Of a stretch of 64,000 nucleotides of DNA, positions 20,831 to 31,809 are shown piece after piece. The position numbers were made by a program, and so were the translations under genes. The stretch comes from Ilyonectria destructans (lineage: Eukaryota; Ascomycota; Sordariomycetes; Hypocreales; Nectriaceae): assembly GCA_020740775.1 (NCBI GenBank), contig JAHEWK010000020.1, positions 496,001-560,000 on the forward strand. The letters are read 5' to 3'. Position 1 is the first letter of the stretch. The number at the start of each line of letters is the position of its first letter. Below the pieces are notes generated by a model. The model was not told the origin of the DNA and ran no database searches. It saw only the letters and a program-made list of their open reading frames with translations.

Positions 20831-21377
20831 TGACGTCATAAACCCCAAGTTACCAATTGACGTCATAAACCCCAACTGACGGGTAATTTACCGTCATAAA
20901 CCTCCTTCCTAACTGGGTTTAGTGAGTATCCCAAAAGGGGTTGGAGCAAGGGACGACCATGAGTTGTTGCGACCCCTGAGGAAACTTCGGCTGAGGTGAA
21001 AAAGCTCTTAGAGCTCGAGGACGACTTCTAGGACTGCATTTTTGTAGCTGCAGGCACGGACGCAGAGGCAGAGTCTGTTATTCACGTCGAAATGTAAATA
21101 GGTTGACTTTCGAGATATATGATACTATCATATTGAAGGAGCAAATCTGGGAGTTTTGGCGAAGAAACGAACACGGGGCTGTTGCAGTGGGTATGGACCT
21201 ATTGTACCCGGCACAGCAAATTTTGGTGTGATCGGTACCTCATCCCCGACGAATAGCAATGCACCGGACTGTATGTGCGTATATCATTCCGCCGACGCCT
21301 TTCCGTAGTCACCAAATAGTGCTTGGAAGCACGTGATAAATGACGGTCATAAACGTCGAGTTTATGACCGTCATTTA
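20831..21377. repeat. Iterated GTCATAAAC motifs and a large palindrome, possible small element
   Basis: Three spaced copies of CGTCATAAACC-type sequence occur at 20831-20846, 20858-20873 and 20889-20905. A perfect palindrome with 18-bp arms and a 5-bp loop at 21337-21377 contains the same GGTCATAAAC in both arms. Motifs at both ends of a 550-bp gene-free stretch suggest an inverted-end element, but I cannot define exact termini. Confidence 0.45.
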
Positions 21378-21898
21378 CCTAGGGGTTTTAGTAATTTACC
21401 TCCTAGTAATTTACCTCGAGACAACCCTAGTGCTGATCGCCGAACCCTTCACTTGCATTCGACCCTTGCCGGCGCCTTAATCAGGTACGCCAAAGAAAGC
21501 ACTGATGAAACGACGGTAGCGCGCTGTCAGCACGCATAACAAGTGACCTCATTGACCTCGGTAAGGTCATGGACTGTTAAACTCCGTCGGAGTTGCGGGA
21601 TTAGATCGCAGGGGTCGATCACTTAGTGGACTCTCTTGCAGGGATTGGCTGAGACAGACTCGCAGCGTGTGTTGAAGGCTGGTCGCACTCGCACTCGCAT
21701 AGTCGCATCCTCTCACACTCGCACTCTCTCTCAATGTTAATTGCGCTGATTTGTAAATTATAAAGACCTCATCTTGTCCCTTGAGAACTACATATTCGAT
21801 GGCAGTTGGTTTCTAATTGTAAGACATTGAACAACAAGCACACAAAAGCCATACTTTTCACGTCTTCTTCCCCCCTTCACATACAACATAGTTGCATC
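21378..21898 (+). other. Upstream region of the carotenoid oxygenase gene
   Basis: No gene is seen. CACTCGCA repeats occur around 21690-21730. An in-frame ATG at 21806 would add 31 residues to the next gene. Confidence 0.4.
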
Positions 21899-23506
21899 AT
21901 GGGTGTCAGCCATCAATCCGAGAACCGTCAGTCCGAGATTCCCGGTGTCCTTGAGCCACCGCCTGGCTCCAACCCTTTATCATGGGGTTTCTACGCAACA
22001 CGCGAGATTCAGGAGCCTACAGCGTTGCAAGTGGAGGGAAACATACCGACCTGGCTGACTGGTTCTCTCTACCGTGGTGGTGCTGGTACTTGGGATGTCG
22101 GCAACTATACAGCCGAGCACTGGTTCGACGGCTTCAGTCGCAACCACAGGTTCGAAATTGCCAACGGCACCGTGAAATATCGAAGCCGTAACTCCACGGA
22201 CGAAATGATTAATTTTGCCCGGGAGACGGGGCGTATTCCTGATAGCTCGTTTGGATCGGATCCTTGCAAAATCATCTATGGGGCGATGGAGACCACGTTC
22301 AGGGATGGGAACAATACACGCGGCGACCCAGACACTTGCAACATCGGTGTGGTCTTCGTGCCGAACTTCGCTGGCCTCGATCGCAAGACCACTAATACCG
22401 GGGCACCTTTCGATACATTGGTCGTTGCAACGGATGCCACCAAGCTTCAACAGATCGATCCCGTCACGCTAGAGCCCATCGAAGTCTTCACCTACCAAGC
22501 TTCCAATCCGCTACTGACCAATGGTGGGCGAAGCGCGGCTCACCCCTACATCGCACATGACGGGGCCCTCTACAATTATCACCTCGACTTGACAGCCCAG
22601 CCTCCTGTCTATAGCATCTTCGGCATCCAGCCGCCAAGTGGAGAATGCAAGATCCTTGCCACCATCACCGACGCCCCAGCTGCCTACATTCATGCACTAT
22701 TTGGGACGGAGGATCATCTCATCCACGTTGTCTCGCAGGCTGACTATGTCAAACCTGGAAAGACGGTATTGGATAGCATTGGTCCGTGGCGGCCGGAGCG
22801 AAAAACGTTGTTCTATGTCGTTGACCGCGTCAAGGGCGGAGTGGTGTCAAAGTACGAGTCAGAAGAAGCCTTTTTCGCATTTCATCAAATCAACGCCTTT
22901 GAGAATGATGCTGGAGATATCTACGTCGACATACCAGTCATGGAGGATACAACCTTCTTGAGCGCAGCCAAGGTCGCCAATCTAAGAGCCAATATCGGGG
23001 CTCACGACGGCTCGTCAAAGAACGATATTCCTGCCACTTTTACTCGGTTCCGTCTTCCATTCAAGGGAGAAGGCGCACGTGCTGCTGATGGATCCCTCGT
23101 CAAGCATACTGCTGAGGTAGACTTCACACTGCCCTATGCCCAAGCAAACATTGAACTCCCGCGAATCAACTGCAAGTTCCACGGACGGCCTTACAGATAC
23201 ACCTATGGAATCCACGTCCAAACGCCTGGTCACTTCAGCGACTCGATTATCAAAATTGACACTGAAGCCAAGGAAGTCAAGACATGGTCCCCATCTATAA
23301 AACATGTAGCGTCTGAGCCGATTTTTGTGCCGACCCCAGGAGCCGAACGTGAGGACGACGGCGTCATCCTGACTGTGGCCATGGACTCTGCGCAGCGAGC
23401 TAGTTCTCTGGTGGTTATTGACGCGACAACCATGCAGGAGATTGGGCGAGCTCGGATGCCTATCGTTATGGGTTACGGATTCCACGGCACGTGGGGCTCG
23501 GTTTGA
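21899..23506 (+). CDS. Carotenoid oxygenase family protein
   Basis: This single-exon 535-aa protein starts MGVSHQSENRQ. The ATG at 21899 is preferred over 21806 because the extra residues look like translated leader. It is a seven-bladed propeller of the RPE65/CCD family: LTGSLYRGGAGTWDVG near the start, HWFDGFSRNHRF, then the iron-binding His regions SAAHPYIAHDG, IHALFG, FFAFHQINAFEN and the C-terminal GYGFHGTWGSV. Such enzymes use non-heme Fe(II) and O2 to cleave a double bond in carotenoids, apocarotenoids or stilbene-like substrates. The exact substrate cannot be told from the sequence. There is no signal peptide, so it is probably cytosolic or on membranes. No other carotenoid gene is in the window. 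A transposon fragment begins 130 bp after the stop. Confidence 0.9.
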   Translation: MGVSHQSENRQSEIPGVLEPPPGSNPLSWGFYATREIQEPTALQVEGNIPTWLTGSLYRGGAGTWDVGNYTAEHWFDGFSRNHRFEIANGTVKYRSRNSTDEMINFARETGRIPDSSFGSDPCKIIYGAMETTFRDGNNTRGDPDTCNIGVVFVPNFAGLDRKTTNTGAPFDTLVVATDATKLQQIDPVTLEPIEVFTYQASNPLLTNGGRSAAHPYIAHDGALYNYHLDLTAQPPVYSIFGIQPPSGECKILATITDAPAAYIHALFGTEDHLIHVVSQADYVKPGKTVLDSIGPWRPERKTLFYVVDRVKGGVVSKYESEEAFFAFHQINAFENDAGDIYVDIPVMEDTTFLSAAKVANLRANIGAHDGSSKNDIPATFTRFRLPFKGEGARAADGSLVKHTAEVDFTLPYAQANIELPRINCKFHGRPYRYTYGIHVQTPGHFSDSIIKIDTEAKEVKTWSPSIKHVASEPIFVPTPGAEREDDGVILTVAMDSAQRASSLVVIDATTMQEIGRARMPIVMGYGFHGTWGSV

Positions 23507-23635
23507 TTACTTAGTTAGTTGGGAGGACTGAATCGCTAACCATTCATTATTGCGTTCGTCGACAGGGAAGGGATGGGAATATGCTTTGTCAAGACCCGTA
23601 GATCGTTTTGCTCGGGTAGTATACACAATAAACAT

Positions 23636-25260
23636 GGGAATTGATATAGCGGCATGACATTTTTGATACAGCGGCATGACTCTTACAGCGGCATGACTTT
23701 TATGACATCTGATTGAATAGGGCCCACTTTTGTTAGTACTTCTCGGTTCTGCCGACAGCTCTAATTTGTACCCAGAGTTTAGCTGTCCATAATCATCCAT
23801 TAGTGACTGACGCGACGCGATCCAGCTCCCCATCAGATAGCTATCCATTGCCAGTCTCCCAGCCCTTGACGATAAAGACCTTCATTATGTCCCAATCCGA
23901 GTCTCCTCCTAGCACAGAGAGCAATTCAAGACGCCGAACCCGAAGGCCTAGCCCGAGCGATCAATCACGTCCTCGAAAACGACAGCGACAGAGTCGACAA
24001 GCTGGGTTCAGCCCACCGCTATGTACGGATAGACCACAGTCAGCTCGTAGCACCGCGAGTATCGGCCAGTACTACGGTATCGGTGACGAAGATGCGCTCG
24101 GAAATCTCTTCGCATCTTATCCACAGACGTTTACAAGCTTTCCACAGCCTCATGGATCGCAGGGGCTCTATGAGCCACCATGGGAGCTCCGTTTCGATCA
24201 CGAGATACACCTTTCGAATGATTTCCTATCTGGACGAACACGATCGCAGCGAGTTAGAATACCTATACCAGGCCCTGAAACCGATCGACTACCATCCTAC
24301 TCTGCACCACAATCTGCCCCAAGGTCCCCAATTACAACGAGGGCCGAGTTTAAGCCCGCCTTGAAGTTAGTACGCGAGGTTATCGGGGAGGAGAAGAGGC
24401 TGACTATAGAACTTACTCGGTCGTATGAACGAGTACGCCAATGGCGAGAGAGATGGGGTTGGTCACCACTCAGTTCAGATGGCTACGAATCCCCTCCGCC
24501 GTACTCTCCGCCACGCAGGCCGCCTATCCAAACTCCCCAAGGATCATCAACCCCGCAGGCAATTACATCTTCTCCCATCCAGCAATCCTCGTCGCCTACC
24601 CCCGACCCGATCCCGAATCCACCGATCCCAGGCGACCCAGCACCATCAGCTGACGTTCTCTTCGACGGGGTGAATACCTTCGCGAAGGCTCATGGATTTG
24701 GTGTTGTTCGGCGGAATGCCTACTCATATAAAGGTCGGAAGATCAGATATTCATTCCAATGCGATCGATTCGGAGAACCAGGGCCTACTAAAGGCGTGGG
24801 GATCCGACAACGTAAATCCCGAAAGTGCGGTTGTAAGTGGATGGTTATTGCAGAGGCGTTAGAGGAGGGCAAGTGGCTTTTACGACAGCACTCGAACCCC
24901 GAACACAGCCAGCACAACCACAGTCGCAGTATCGGACCATCTGCCCATCCTTCCCACAGGAGGCTCACTACGCCCATCAGGGCTACAGTTGAATCGACAA
25001 GCCGCCGGGTTAGAATCCGGGCTCGCGATGTACGGGCCGTCGTCCAGGAGCAACATCCCGAGTCTGTCTTCACACAGAGAGACATGTACAACGCCAGATC
25101 TCTCGTCAACAGAGACAAGCTCAGTGGATACACGCCTACTGCAGCGCTAATTAAACTCTTCGACGAGATGAAGATCTCTTACCTCGTGAAATGGGCGAAC
25201 GATGATCCGAATCGCCTACTTGGCCTCGTCTGGACCTTCCCCTCAGACATCCCAGTAATG
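23636..25260 (+). mobile_element. 5' part of a MULE related to the 12.3-kb element
   Basis: The left terminal repeat starts GGGAATTGATATAGCGGCAT and continues with three GCGGCATGAC iterons. It matches the 12318 element except that the iterons carry GCGG instead of CGGG. The transposase start follows. The element ends abruptly at 25260 against an 85-bp inverted structure. No right end was found in the window. Confidence 0.82.
23887..25260 (+). pseudogene. MULE transposase, N-terminal part only
   Basis: ATG 23887 opens about 458 codons. The first 270 residues are a Ser/Pro/Arg-rich region (SRRRTRRPSPSDQSRPRKRQ). A FAR1-like zinc domain follows (about 260-360; FDGVNTFAKAHGFGVVRRNA, then CDRFGEPGPTKG and CGCKW...HNH), then a helical region (about 400-445, VFTQRDMYNARSLVNRD) and the beginning of the core (LLGLVWTFP). 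The DDE triad, SWIM and zinc knuckle are missing because the gene is cut at 25260. The family is distinct from MULE1-3, with different terminal repeats and a different N-terminus. Confidence 0.85.
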
Positions 25261-25345
25261 AATATATATTTATTGTTAAAGGCATATTTATTGTTAAGCT
25301 TATCCATAAGGATAAGAATATAGACGCTGCCAATAAATATATATT
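25261..25345. repeat. 85-bp inverted-repeat structure at the MULE break
   Basis: AATATATATTTATTG (25261-25275) is repeated in inverted orientation at 25331-25345. A direct repeat of TATTTATTGTTAA lies inside. It may be a tiny MITE or the left end of the element that carries the hAT transposase. Confidence 0.6.
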
Positions 25346-25575
25346 GTGAACTATTAATAATATGGACCCGCTATTTTCCAGTGCCAATTCCCCCAGCGTG
25401 TTTCAGGTTAAATTGCAGTCCTGTATGCATATTGCTGCCTATCAGGCCCCTAGATAGGAGGTGAACTCCTCCAATGTTCGTAACTCCTAGCAACCGAAAC
25501 TGCTGCTTCGCCGTACCCGTCACGTTGCAAGTACGCAGTTAGAAATACATCAGCGACATATCTCTATACACGACA

Positions 25576-27128
25576 ATGGACGTCAACATATCCTCACTGC
25601 CCCAATCCAATGCCCCGTCAAGTTCTTCCTCCGTGTTACCCTCTGACAGTGCCTCACAAGTTGCCAGCACACTGTCGGAACCCGAGGCGTCGTCAGCTCA
25701 GCATACGGTCAAGAGAAGGAAACTGAGAGCCACATCAACATGGGATCACTTTCGAGAAGCTCAAGGCGACGAGCCACGCACTATAAGCGGGAAATTACTC
25801 CATTACTGCACGCGTTGTCGCAATCCATCCTGGTCAACCCACATATCTGGCAACGCCCGCTATCATCTCGAGAAGGTTCATCACATACTTGTTCGAGAGG
25901 ATTCAAAATCTCAAAACAGGCGCCAACTAGCCATCGAAAATGCCTTCGCAAGAACAACTGGCAAGCAGCTGCAGCAAGTCAGGGAGAATGAGATGAACAC
26001 TCTACGGAGTGTAATCAATGTCGATGCCTTTCGAGAGGCACAGATGCTGCTATCCGCACATAAACATTTGCCGCTCAACTTCGTAACGTGGCCGGAATAC
26101 CAGGCACTTCTAGCCGCGATAAACCCTGCCGTTGAAGAGTTCCTGACTGATTCCGGTAGCACAGTTGCGGCGGATTTGGACAGGGCCTACGATGCGCATC
26201 AACAATCCGTAAAGGAATGGATAGAACGTGTCCGGAGCCTCGTACATATTGCCATGGACTTATGGTCTTCTCCTCAGCGCAAGGCCTATATCGCTGTTCA
26301 CGCCCAATGGGTTGACGAGGCCTACAAACCTCGAAAAGCATTGCTAGGGCTACCAAACCTCCGCCGCTCTCACGCCGGCGCGGCTATGGCACCTCACTTG
26401 ATGGCGATTATCCGACAGTACAACCTAGCGCACCGAATCGGCTACTTCACTGGGGACAATGACGCAAAGAATGACACCTGTCTCCGCCAACTTGCTGTTG
26501 AGCTGTCGCAAGAGTACGGCCTTACACTTGATCCAGTGTCCTCTCGAACGCGGTGTGCCGGCCATATCATTAACTTGTCCCTTCAAGCCTTTCTCTTTGC
26601 AACTAGTGAGGACGCTCTGCAGGCCGCAATTGCGCAGGCGCAACACGAGGCAAATGATGTAACAGTTGCGGACGCGTTACACGACCAGATTCAGTCGAAT
26701 ACTTGCCACAAGAGTCACGACAGGCGCAAGAAACGCCATGACACTGCCGGCTGGCGGAGCATCGGCCCAATGGGTAAACTCCACAACATTGCGGTATTCA
26801 TCCGTAATTCCACGGTGCGCAACGATGCATGGGATGACATGGCAGGAAAGGCGCTTGGAATTGACAATATCACCCGTTGGAACTCATGGTTCAAGTTGCT
26901 TGATGCGGCTATCAGCCAAGAGGGTCCATTGTCAATATTCCTCAACCAATTCCACCACGAGCTGGAAGACGACATCCTCACGCATGATGATTGGCAAGTA
27001 CTCAAAATGACTCACGAGTTCTTGCAGCCGTTTTACCAAGCGACCTTGGAGCAGCAAATGGAGTGGGCATCAATAGATCAGGTGCTAGAGAATATGGATA
27101 TTCTTTTCATGCAGTTTGAGAATGCCAA
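25576..27128 (+). pseudogene. hAT-family transposase lacking its C-terminus
   Basis: ATG 25576 opens a frame with hAT similarity over about 518 residues. It has a Ser-rich start, a BED-type zinc finger (about residues 55-105; WDHFREAQG, CTRCRNPSW, H-x4-H), the RNase-H-like core with DLWSSPQRKAYIAVHAQWVD, a GYFTGDNDAKND segment (catalytic Asp region), RCAGHIINLSLQAFL and DNITRWNSWFKLL (the RW motif). The hATC dimerisation domain expected at the end is absent. Similarity stops at NAK (27128), just before GTAAGT and the upstream part of the Crypton. An intron starting at that GTAAGT is possible, but no C-terminal exon is visible downstream. It is probably truncated by the Crypton insertion or a rearrangement. 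Confidence 0.85.
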
Positions 27129-30100
27129 GGTAAGTCATAGACGGCCAGTACGATCTATTACTAGACCTGTACTGGTGTCACAGGTCTTCGCGCCCGACGA
27201 CGGGTCGTCCGGTCGCCGAATGACCGCACGGCCCCCATACGAATCCCTGTTCAAATCTGAAGGCCCGGTCCTTCAGAATTCAATAGGGATTCGCTCGGAT
27301 GACCGGCGTTTCAGGCCGAAATTGAGGGTCCGTGGCCACCAAAGGCGGTGCAGGGCCTTCATTTTTGGACAGATCACCATCATTTTGGCAGGAGCATCAA
27401 TTATCCCCATCACCGACCAACCATAACCCGCCACCACAACGCAATGGAATCTACGGATTCGAACGCAATTAAGGATCCCAGGGTTAGGGCGGCTATCGAG
27501 CACTACCTACTGGATCTAGAAAGTACCACGCCGCCGAATACGTTGAGGAATTACAAGCCTAAGCAGAAGGAATGGCAGGTTAGTACATGCAGACAGATGC
27601 AGATGCATCTGCAACACCTATATACACAGAGGAGGCTCTATTTCACATTGGATTTTCCTAGTAACGATAAGCAGGACTGGTGTGAGCAAAACTGGCCTGC
27701 TATACCTGCAGGATGGCCTCCACAGGACCCGATTCCATCTGGTCAACAGCTGCCCGGAGATCTCGTCGATGAAGGCAAACTACTGCTCTTTATGAAAGAG
27801 ACTGTAGTATCCCGGGCTCCAAGGAAGGGAAAGAGGGTTGCCCATGAAAGGAAACATCACCTCGAGGAACAGGAAGCGAAAAAGGCTGTGAAACGACGGA
27901 AACATGCCCCAGGTAAGCTAAGCAGTTACTGCCGTGGAGCAGTCTGGCCCCCGGGACCCCAGCTCATTCACATCCATTTTAGGGGACACCATCTATGTTG
28001 GTGGTAAGGATGATAGTAGTAGCAGTAGCTCTGACTCTGACTTCGAAATATTCGAGTCCCAGCTTAAACTGCAGTATAATTCTGTACGTGGGTACATCTC
28101 AGCGATCCAAAAGCTCTACGATGAGCAGAAAACTAGGGGGATCAACCCTGCGCCGCGGCCACAAGGCGTGGCGTTGAAAGCTCTCAAGCGCAGTATCCTA
28201 GCCACTACGTGGTCTAAGAAGCGAAAAGAGTATACCGATAGAGGCGTGGGGACCTTAAGAGATGTATACTCGCCGGCGCAGATACCAGACCACACCGCCG
28301 TAGCCTGGGCTGAACAAGATCGGATATCTATCGGCAGCGCCTTACGGACCCAGGTCGACTTTCTGTTCGGGAATCACATGTTGCTACGGTCGAGTAACCG
28401 GCTCCCGATGGAACTGGCGGACTGCTTTTGCCTCGGCCTTCCAAACGAAGGTCTCAAAACTGAAGGATTTACTACGAAGGCGCTGATCGTTGTGATGAAC
28501 GGCGGGAAGACGAACCAACACGGGCGGATGGAATACGGCGCTGCCCTCCGCCACCGAAATCCGAGATCCTGTCTTATCGGCGCCTTAGCATTCTTTTTCT
28601 TCTGGCGTTGGCAGGCGGAAAAGGCTGAGAAATTTCCAGTCTTTGGAAAAAGCGAAGACTGGTACGGGATAAAGGTCCTGCGGCGGTCAGCGAAGGAGCC
28701 AAAAGGTTAGTGTTGTGTTGTGCCACCGCGTAACTTCGCCCTCCGTCCCCAACACTTCCTGACTATTATATAGCTCCCCTCTCGTATCAGACTGCTCGTG
28801 ACTGGACCTCCCGCTTCTATGAGAAGGCAGGTATCATGGTCAGCAAAGTCAGCCACGCGCCTCGGGTAGCCAGCACGCAGAATGCAGATATTGCAGGCGT
28901 GGCCGAAGGTCAGGTACGTAGTGCAACTAGGTATAGCGGATGTCAGTATAGCACTGGGTATATCTGAACTGTGGAAATTTGTATGGAGGAATCGCAAATT
29001 CGGCTAAAGTCAGCCAAAATTGCATATTCAGCCATAGTAAAGTGGCCACGCTTACACAGCCCCCTGCCTATTACACGATCCTATCTACTTTTACACCTAC
29101 TCTAACTAACTGCTCACAGATTCGCCGGGCGGGCAGGTGGAATAACGGGGATCAGATGACTGGCTGTTACCTTACCTCCCTACCGTTCGAGTTTATGCGG
29201 GCAGTGGCCGACTTTGACCCAGAGTGGTCAGGAACCTACTTTGTGCCACGTGCTACTGTGCGACCGCCTGCCTCCCTATTAGCTCAGGTCTGGCCTGAAC
29301 TAGATAAGTGGAAGGCAGCACACGATGACCCTGGTTCGAAGGAAGCCGTAAAGCTCAGCGTTGAACCCAATATGGCTGCCGGTGCTTTTCTGGAACTACT
29401 GGAGTGGCTACGAGAAGTGGTCCTGCAGGACGCGGTTTTCCTACGCGAGCACTACCCTTTCCACCCCATCTTCGAAGAGCCGGTCTTTCGCTGTTCGGAA
29501 TTCGCAGCGTTCGCGGTCCAAATCAAGGACGCTTGCAAACGTGCGCAGGAGGTATCACACGTCACGGCCATTCAGAAAGCAGTCCCGGTAGTCGCAGCTC
29601 AACTTCGAACCGTAGCCGCCCAGCAATTGGCGGCTGAGCAACTAGCTCAACAGAGGTACACTGAGCTGATGGCAGCTAGTCAGATCCTAGTCACCAAGAT
29701 GGACGACCTGACTGGCGGTTCCTTTACAGTCACGTGGACCCCTGGAAGGTCTAAGGCTACCTTGCAATGGGAGGTGCACGCCGGCCATGAACCACGTCAG
29801 CAGAGGCGCCGTGTATCCCGGGAAACTACTCCCACGCCCTTGGCCCGACCCGTTCATACTACTCCTCCCACACAATCTGCGCCTGCGCCAAAGGAGGGTC
29901 AGGGAAATGGGGAAGCCAGTCAGTCAGTTGCAGAAAGATCTCAGCCCCCGAGCTATAAGCTCCCGCGAGCTGTTAAGACGGTTCAGGATCTGCTACGTTT
30001 GTGGCGCCACGGCCTAGGCGGAATGCCCTCTGTGGATAGCCTTGAACGTGACTGGGGAACCCGCTGGCGACCATCCTCTGAAAAGCAGTATTTCTCTACT

Positions 30101-30330
30101 AGAAAGATGATTATTGACGAGGTTGCTCGGCGGGCTGCAGCACAGCATATCGCGGAGGACGTAGTAGCAAAGCAAATGGATGTGGAACGGGATTCTAATT
30201 CGCTTGACAAAGTATTCAAATCCATTAGAAACAACAGAAAGGCCAGGAATTAGTATAGAAGTCTGTAATTAGGTATTACTATAGATCGAAAATCAGGAGT
30301 TTATTGACTTGCTGCAAAATGTTTGTTTTT
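27129..30330 (+). mobile_element. Crypton element, boundaries approximate
   Basis: The element should include the recombinase gene plus short flanks. The left limit is taken where hAT similarity ends. The right limit is a guess just after the stop codon. Cryptons end in 4-6-bp direct repeats, which I could not place with confidence. Confidence 0.5.
27444..30253 (+). CDS. Crypton tyrosine recombinase, five exons, apparently intact
   Basis: Exons are 27444-27578, 27675-27912, 27983-28705, 28774-28913 and 29120-30253. All junctions are GT-AG and phases agree, giving 789 aa. The first intron (96 bp) is itself open in frame and is placed by homology only. The DNA-binding/recombinase part carries the Crypton signature: LRTQVDFLFGNHMLLRS (catalytic Arg), MNGGKTNQHGRMEYG (Lys region), SHAPR (the HxxR box) and GRWNNGDQMTGCYLTSLP (the nucleophile Tyr). 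The C-terminal 70 residues are a GCR1_C/Myb-like domain (VQDLLRLWRHGLGGMPSVD). Cryptons move as circles by site-specific recombination and leave no long inverted ends. No stop or frameshift is seen once introns are removed. The gene sits directly after the broken hAT gene. Confidence 0.88.
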
Positions 30331-30432
30331 CAATGTGTAAGTGACTTGGCGCTGCAGGCGGGCGAAATTTTAACCCACCATAGCAACTGAACCAAGCTAC
30401 TCCACGATATGAAAAGACGTGCATTTATTTGA

Positions 30433-31284
30433 TCACCGGAATAGGCGCCATCGAACGGTATAGCTTTCACCCTCGTACATCCAGTATTTCGGTCCCAACG
30501 GTGTCGCGGAGTTGACATCCGTACTTTGGGGGGCGATGTCAAGGGCCTTGCGGTAATCTGCGGGGCCGGCGGGCGACCCCGCACCAAAAAAGACCTGTGA
30601 CATCCACTTGATGTCCTTGTCAAAGTTGGTAGAAGTCTGGCGCAAGAGGTCGTAGAGTCTAGTAGTTGTGTAAGCCCTTTCGGGCAGTCGTGCTGGTCCA
30701 GGCGCGCTGCCACCTTTCTCGACGGAGAAGACAACTTCCCACGCATGCTTGCTCTGCTCTAGATCTAGTTGCTTGACTAGATAACGCACCATCGCCTCAT
30801 GAGTCCCGTGGTCGCGATGGAGGACAACTGAAACATTGCCCATGCACTTCCGTACGGCTTTCGGCGCGCTGCTATACTCAATGGTCTTAATGTCGCCAAT
30901 ATATTCATAGGCTCCAGCACCAACCCAGAATGTAGCTTGAACCCCAATAGCAATTGGGTCTTTGCGGCCCGTATTGGCAATGCTTTCTTGACGCCTAGCC
31001 ATTGCGTCAAGCGTGGCATTTTCGATACCAGCGGGGAGTGAAGTCGAGCGATTGGTAGGAATAATCGTTGATGATAATTTGCGGCGCTCGTTGGGGCGAG
31101 AAGTAGGGACGGCAGTAGGAGTAGGGGCATCTTCATCGTCGTCCTCCGTAAGATCAACACAATCAGTGATCGGTTTGAACTGTTGTCCACAATGGGGGCA
31201 GCAAACTGCACGGGGGTTCTTAGCTTGGAAGCTGGCATGCCTGCCTCCCCCAATAGAACAGAATGGAGTCAAAGTAGAAGGCAT
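30433..31284 (-). CDS. Hypothetical protein with a CPHCG motif and an acidic VDLT segment
   Basis: This 283-aa frame starts MPSTLTPFCSIGG. Near residue 28 it has CCPHCGQQF, half of a zinc-ribbon-like site. At about residue 43 it has VDLTEDDDED, which fits a SUMO-interacting motif followed by acidic residues. A disordered Pro/Thr/Ser stretch follows to residue 85. The C-terminal 170 residues look folded (FWVGAGAYEYIGDIKTIEY, HRDHGTHEAMVRYLVKQL, DKDIKWMSQVFFGAG). I do not recognise the family. The upstream minus-strand DNA has no visible second exon. Whether it is host cargo or part of the neighbouring Crypton is unclear. Confidence 0.55.
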   Translation of the reverse strand: MPSTLTPFCSIGGGRHASFQAKNPRAVCCPHCGQQFKPITDCVDLTEDDDEDAPTPTAVPTSRPNERRKLSSTIIPTNRSTSLPAGIENATLDAMARRQESIANTGRKDPIAIGVQATFWVGAGAYEYIGDIKTIEYSSAPKAVRKCMGNVSVVLHRDHGTHEAMVRYLVKQLDLEQSKHAWEVVFSVEKGGSAPGPARLPERAYTTTRLYDLLRQTSTNFDKDIKWMSQVFFGAGSPAGPADYRKALDIAPQSTDVNSATPLGPKYWMYEGESYTVRWRLFR

Positions 31285-31807
31285 GATGGGCTTGTGTAAA
31301 GAGACAGAAGGTTTACCTGTAGATAAGAATGGGAGGAAGAGTGATTTCAGTTCAAGTTCAAGTATACCGGTAAGAAGAAGAGCACTCTCTTATAGTAGAG
31401 ATGAGAATGGTAGTTTGTATATATGAAGCCGGTACAGTATGGTTACATACAGAGAGATATATTATCATAACAACTGGCAATTGTAGATCTGGGGTTGACT
31501 GGAGAACGGCAAATTGCGAATGGAATCATACGAGCAATACTGCCGTAGTGCCACTGCCTCAGCTCTGGCACTTGGCTGTTTTGGGAGCAGCGTATGTGGC
31601 CAAGAGTGATATTTATCTAAGCAGGAATGGGCTCACACGCCAGGGTCGACCTAAGAGACAATTGGCAAGGGTCTGTGAGGCCAGGGGGGTTATGACCAGT
31701 TGATCCCTCCGGCCTTCCGTAATAGAGGTCGATGTCATCGCTATAATCTTCTGAGAATGCGACCGAGTCCATGAGGTACGCCGGGGACAGGCGGTCCGAA
31801 CCCTATA
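31285..31807. other. Intergenic
   Basis: No gene is seen; only overlapping short frames. Confidence 0.4.
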
Positions 31808-31809
31808 TA

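Noticed and set aside
28979..29119. Coding start at 28979 for a separate gene downstream of the Crypton core
   Set aside because: The first 47 codons are intron sequence; the splice at 29119/29120 restores the catalytic segment with the nucleophile Tyr.
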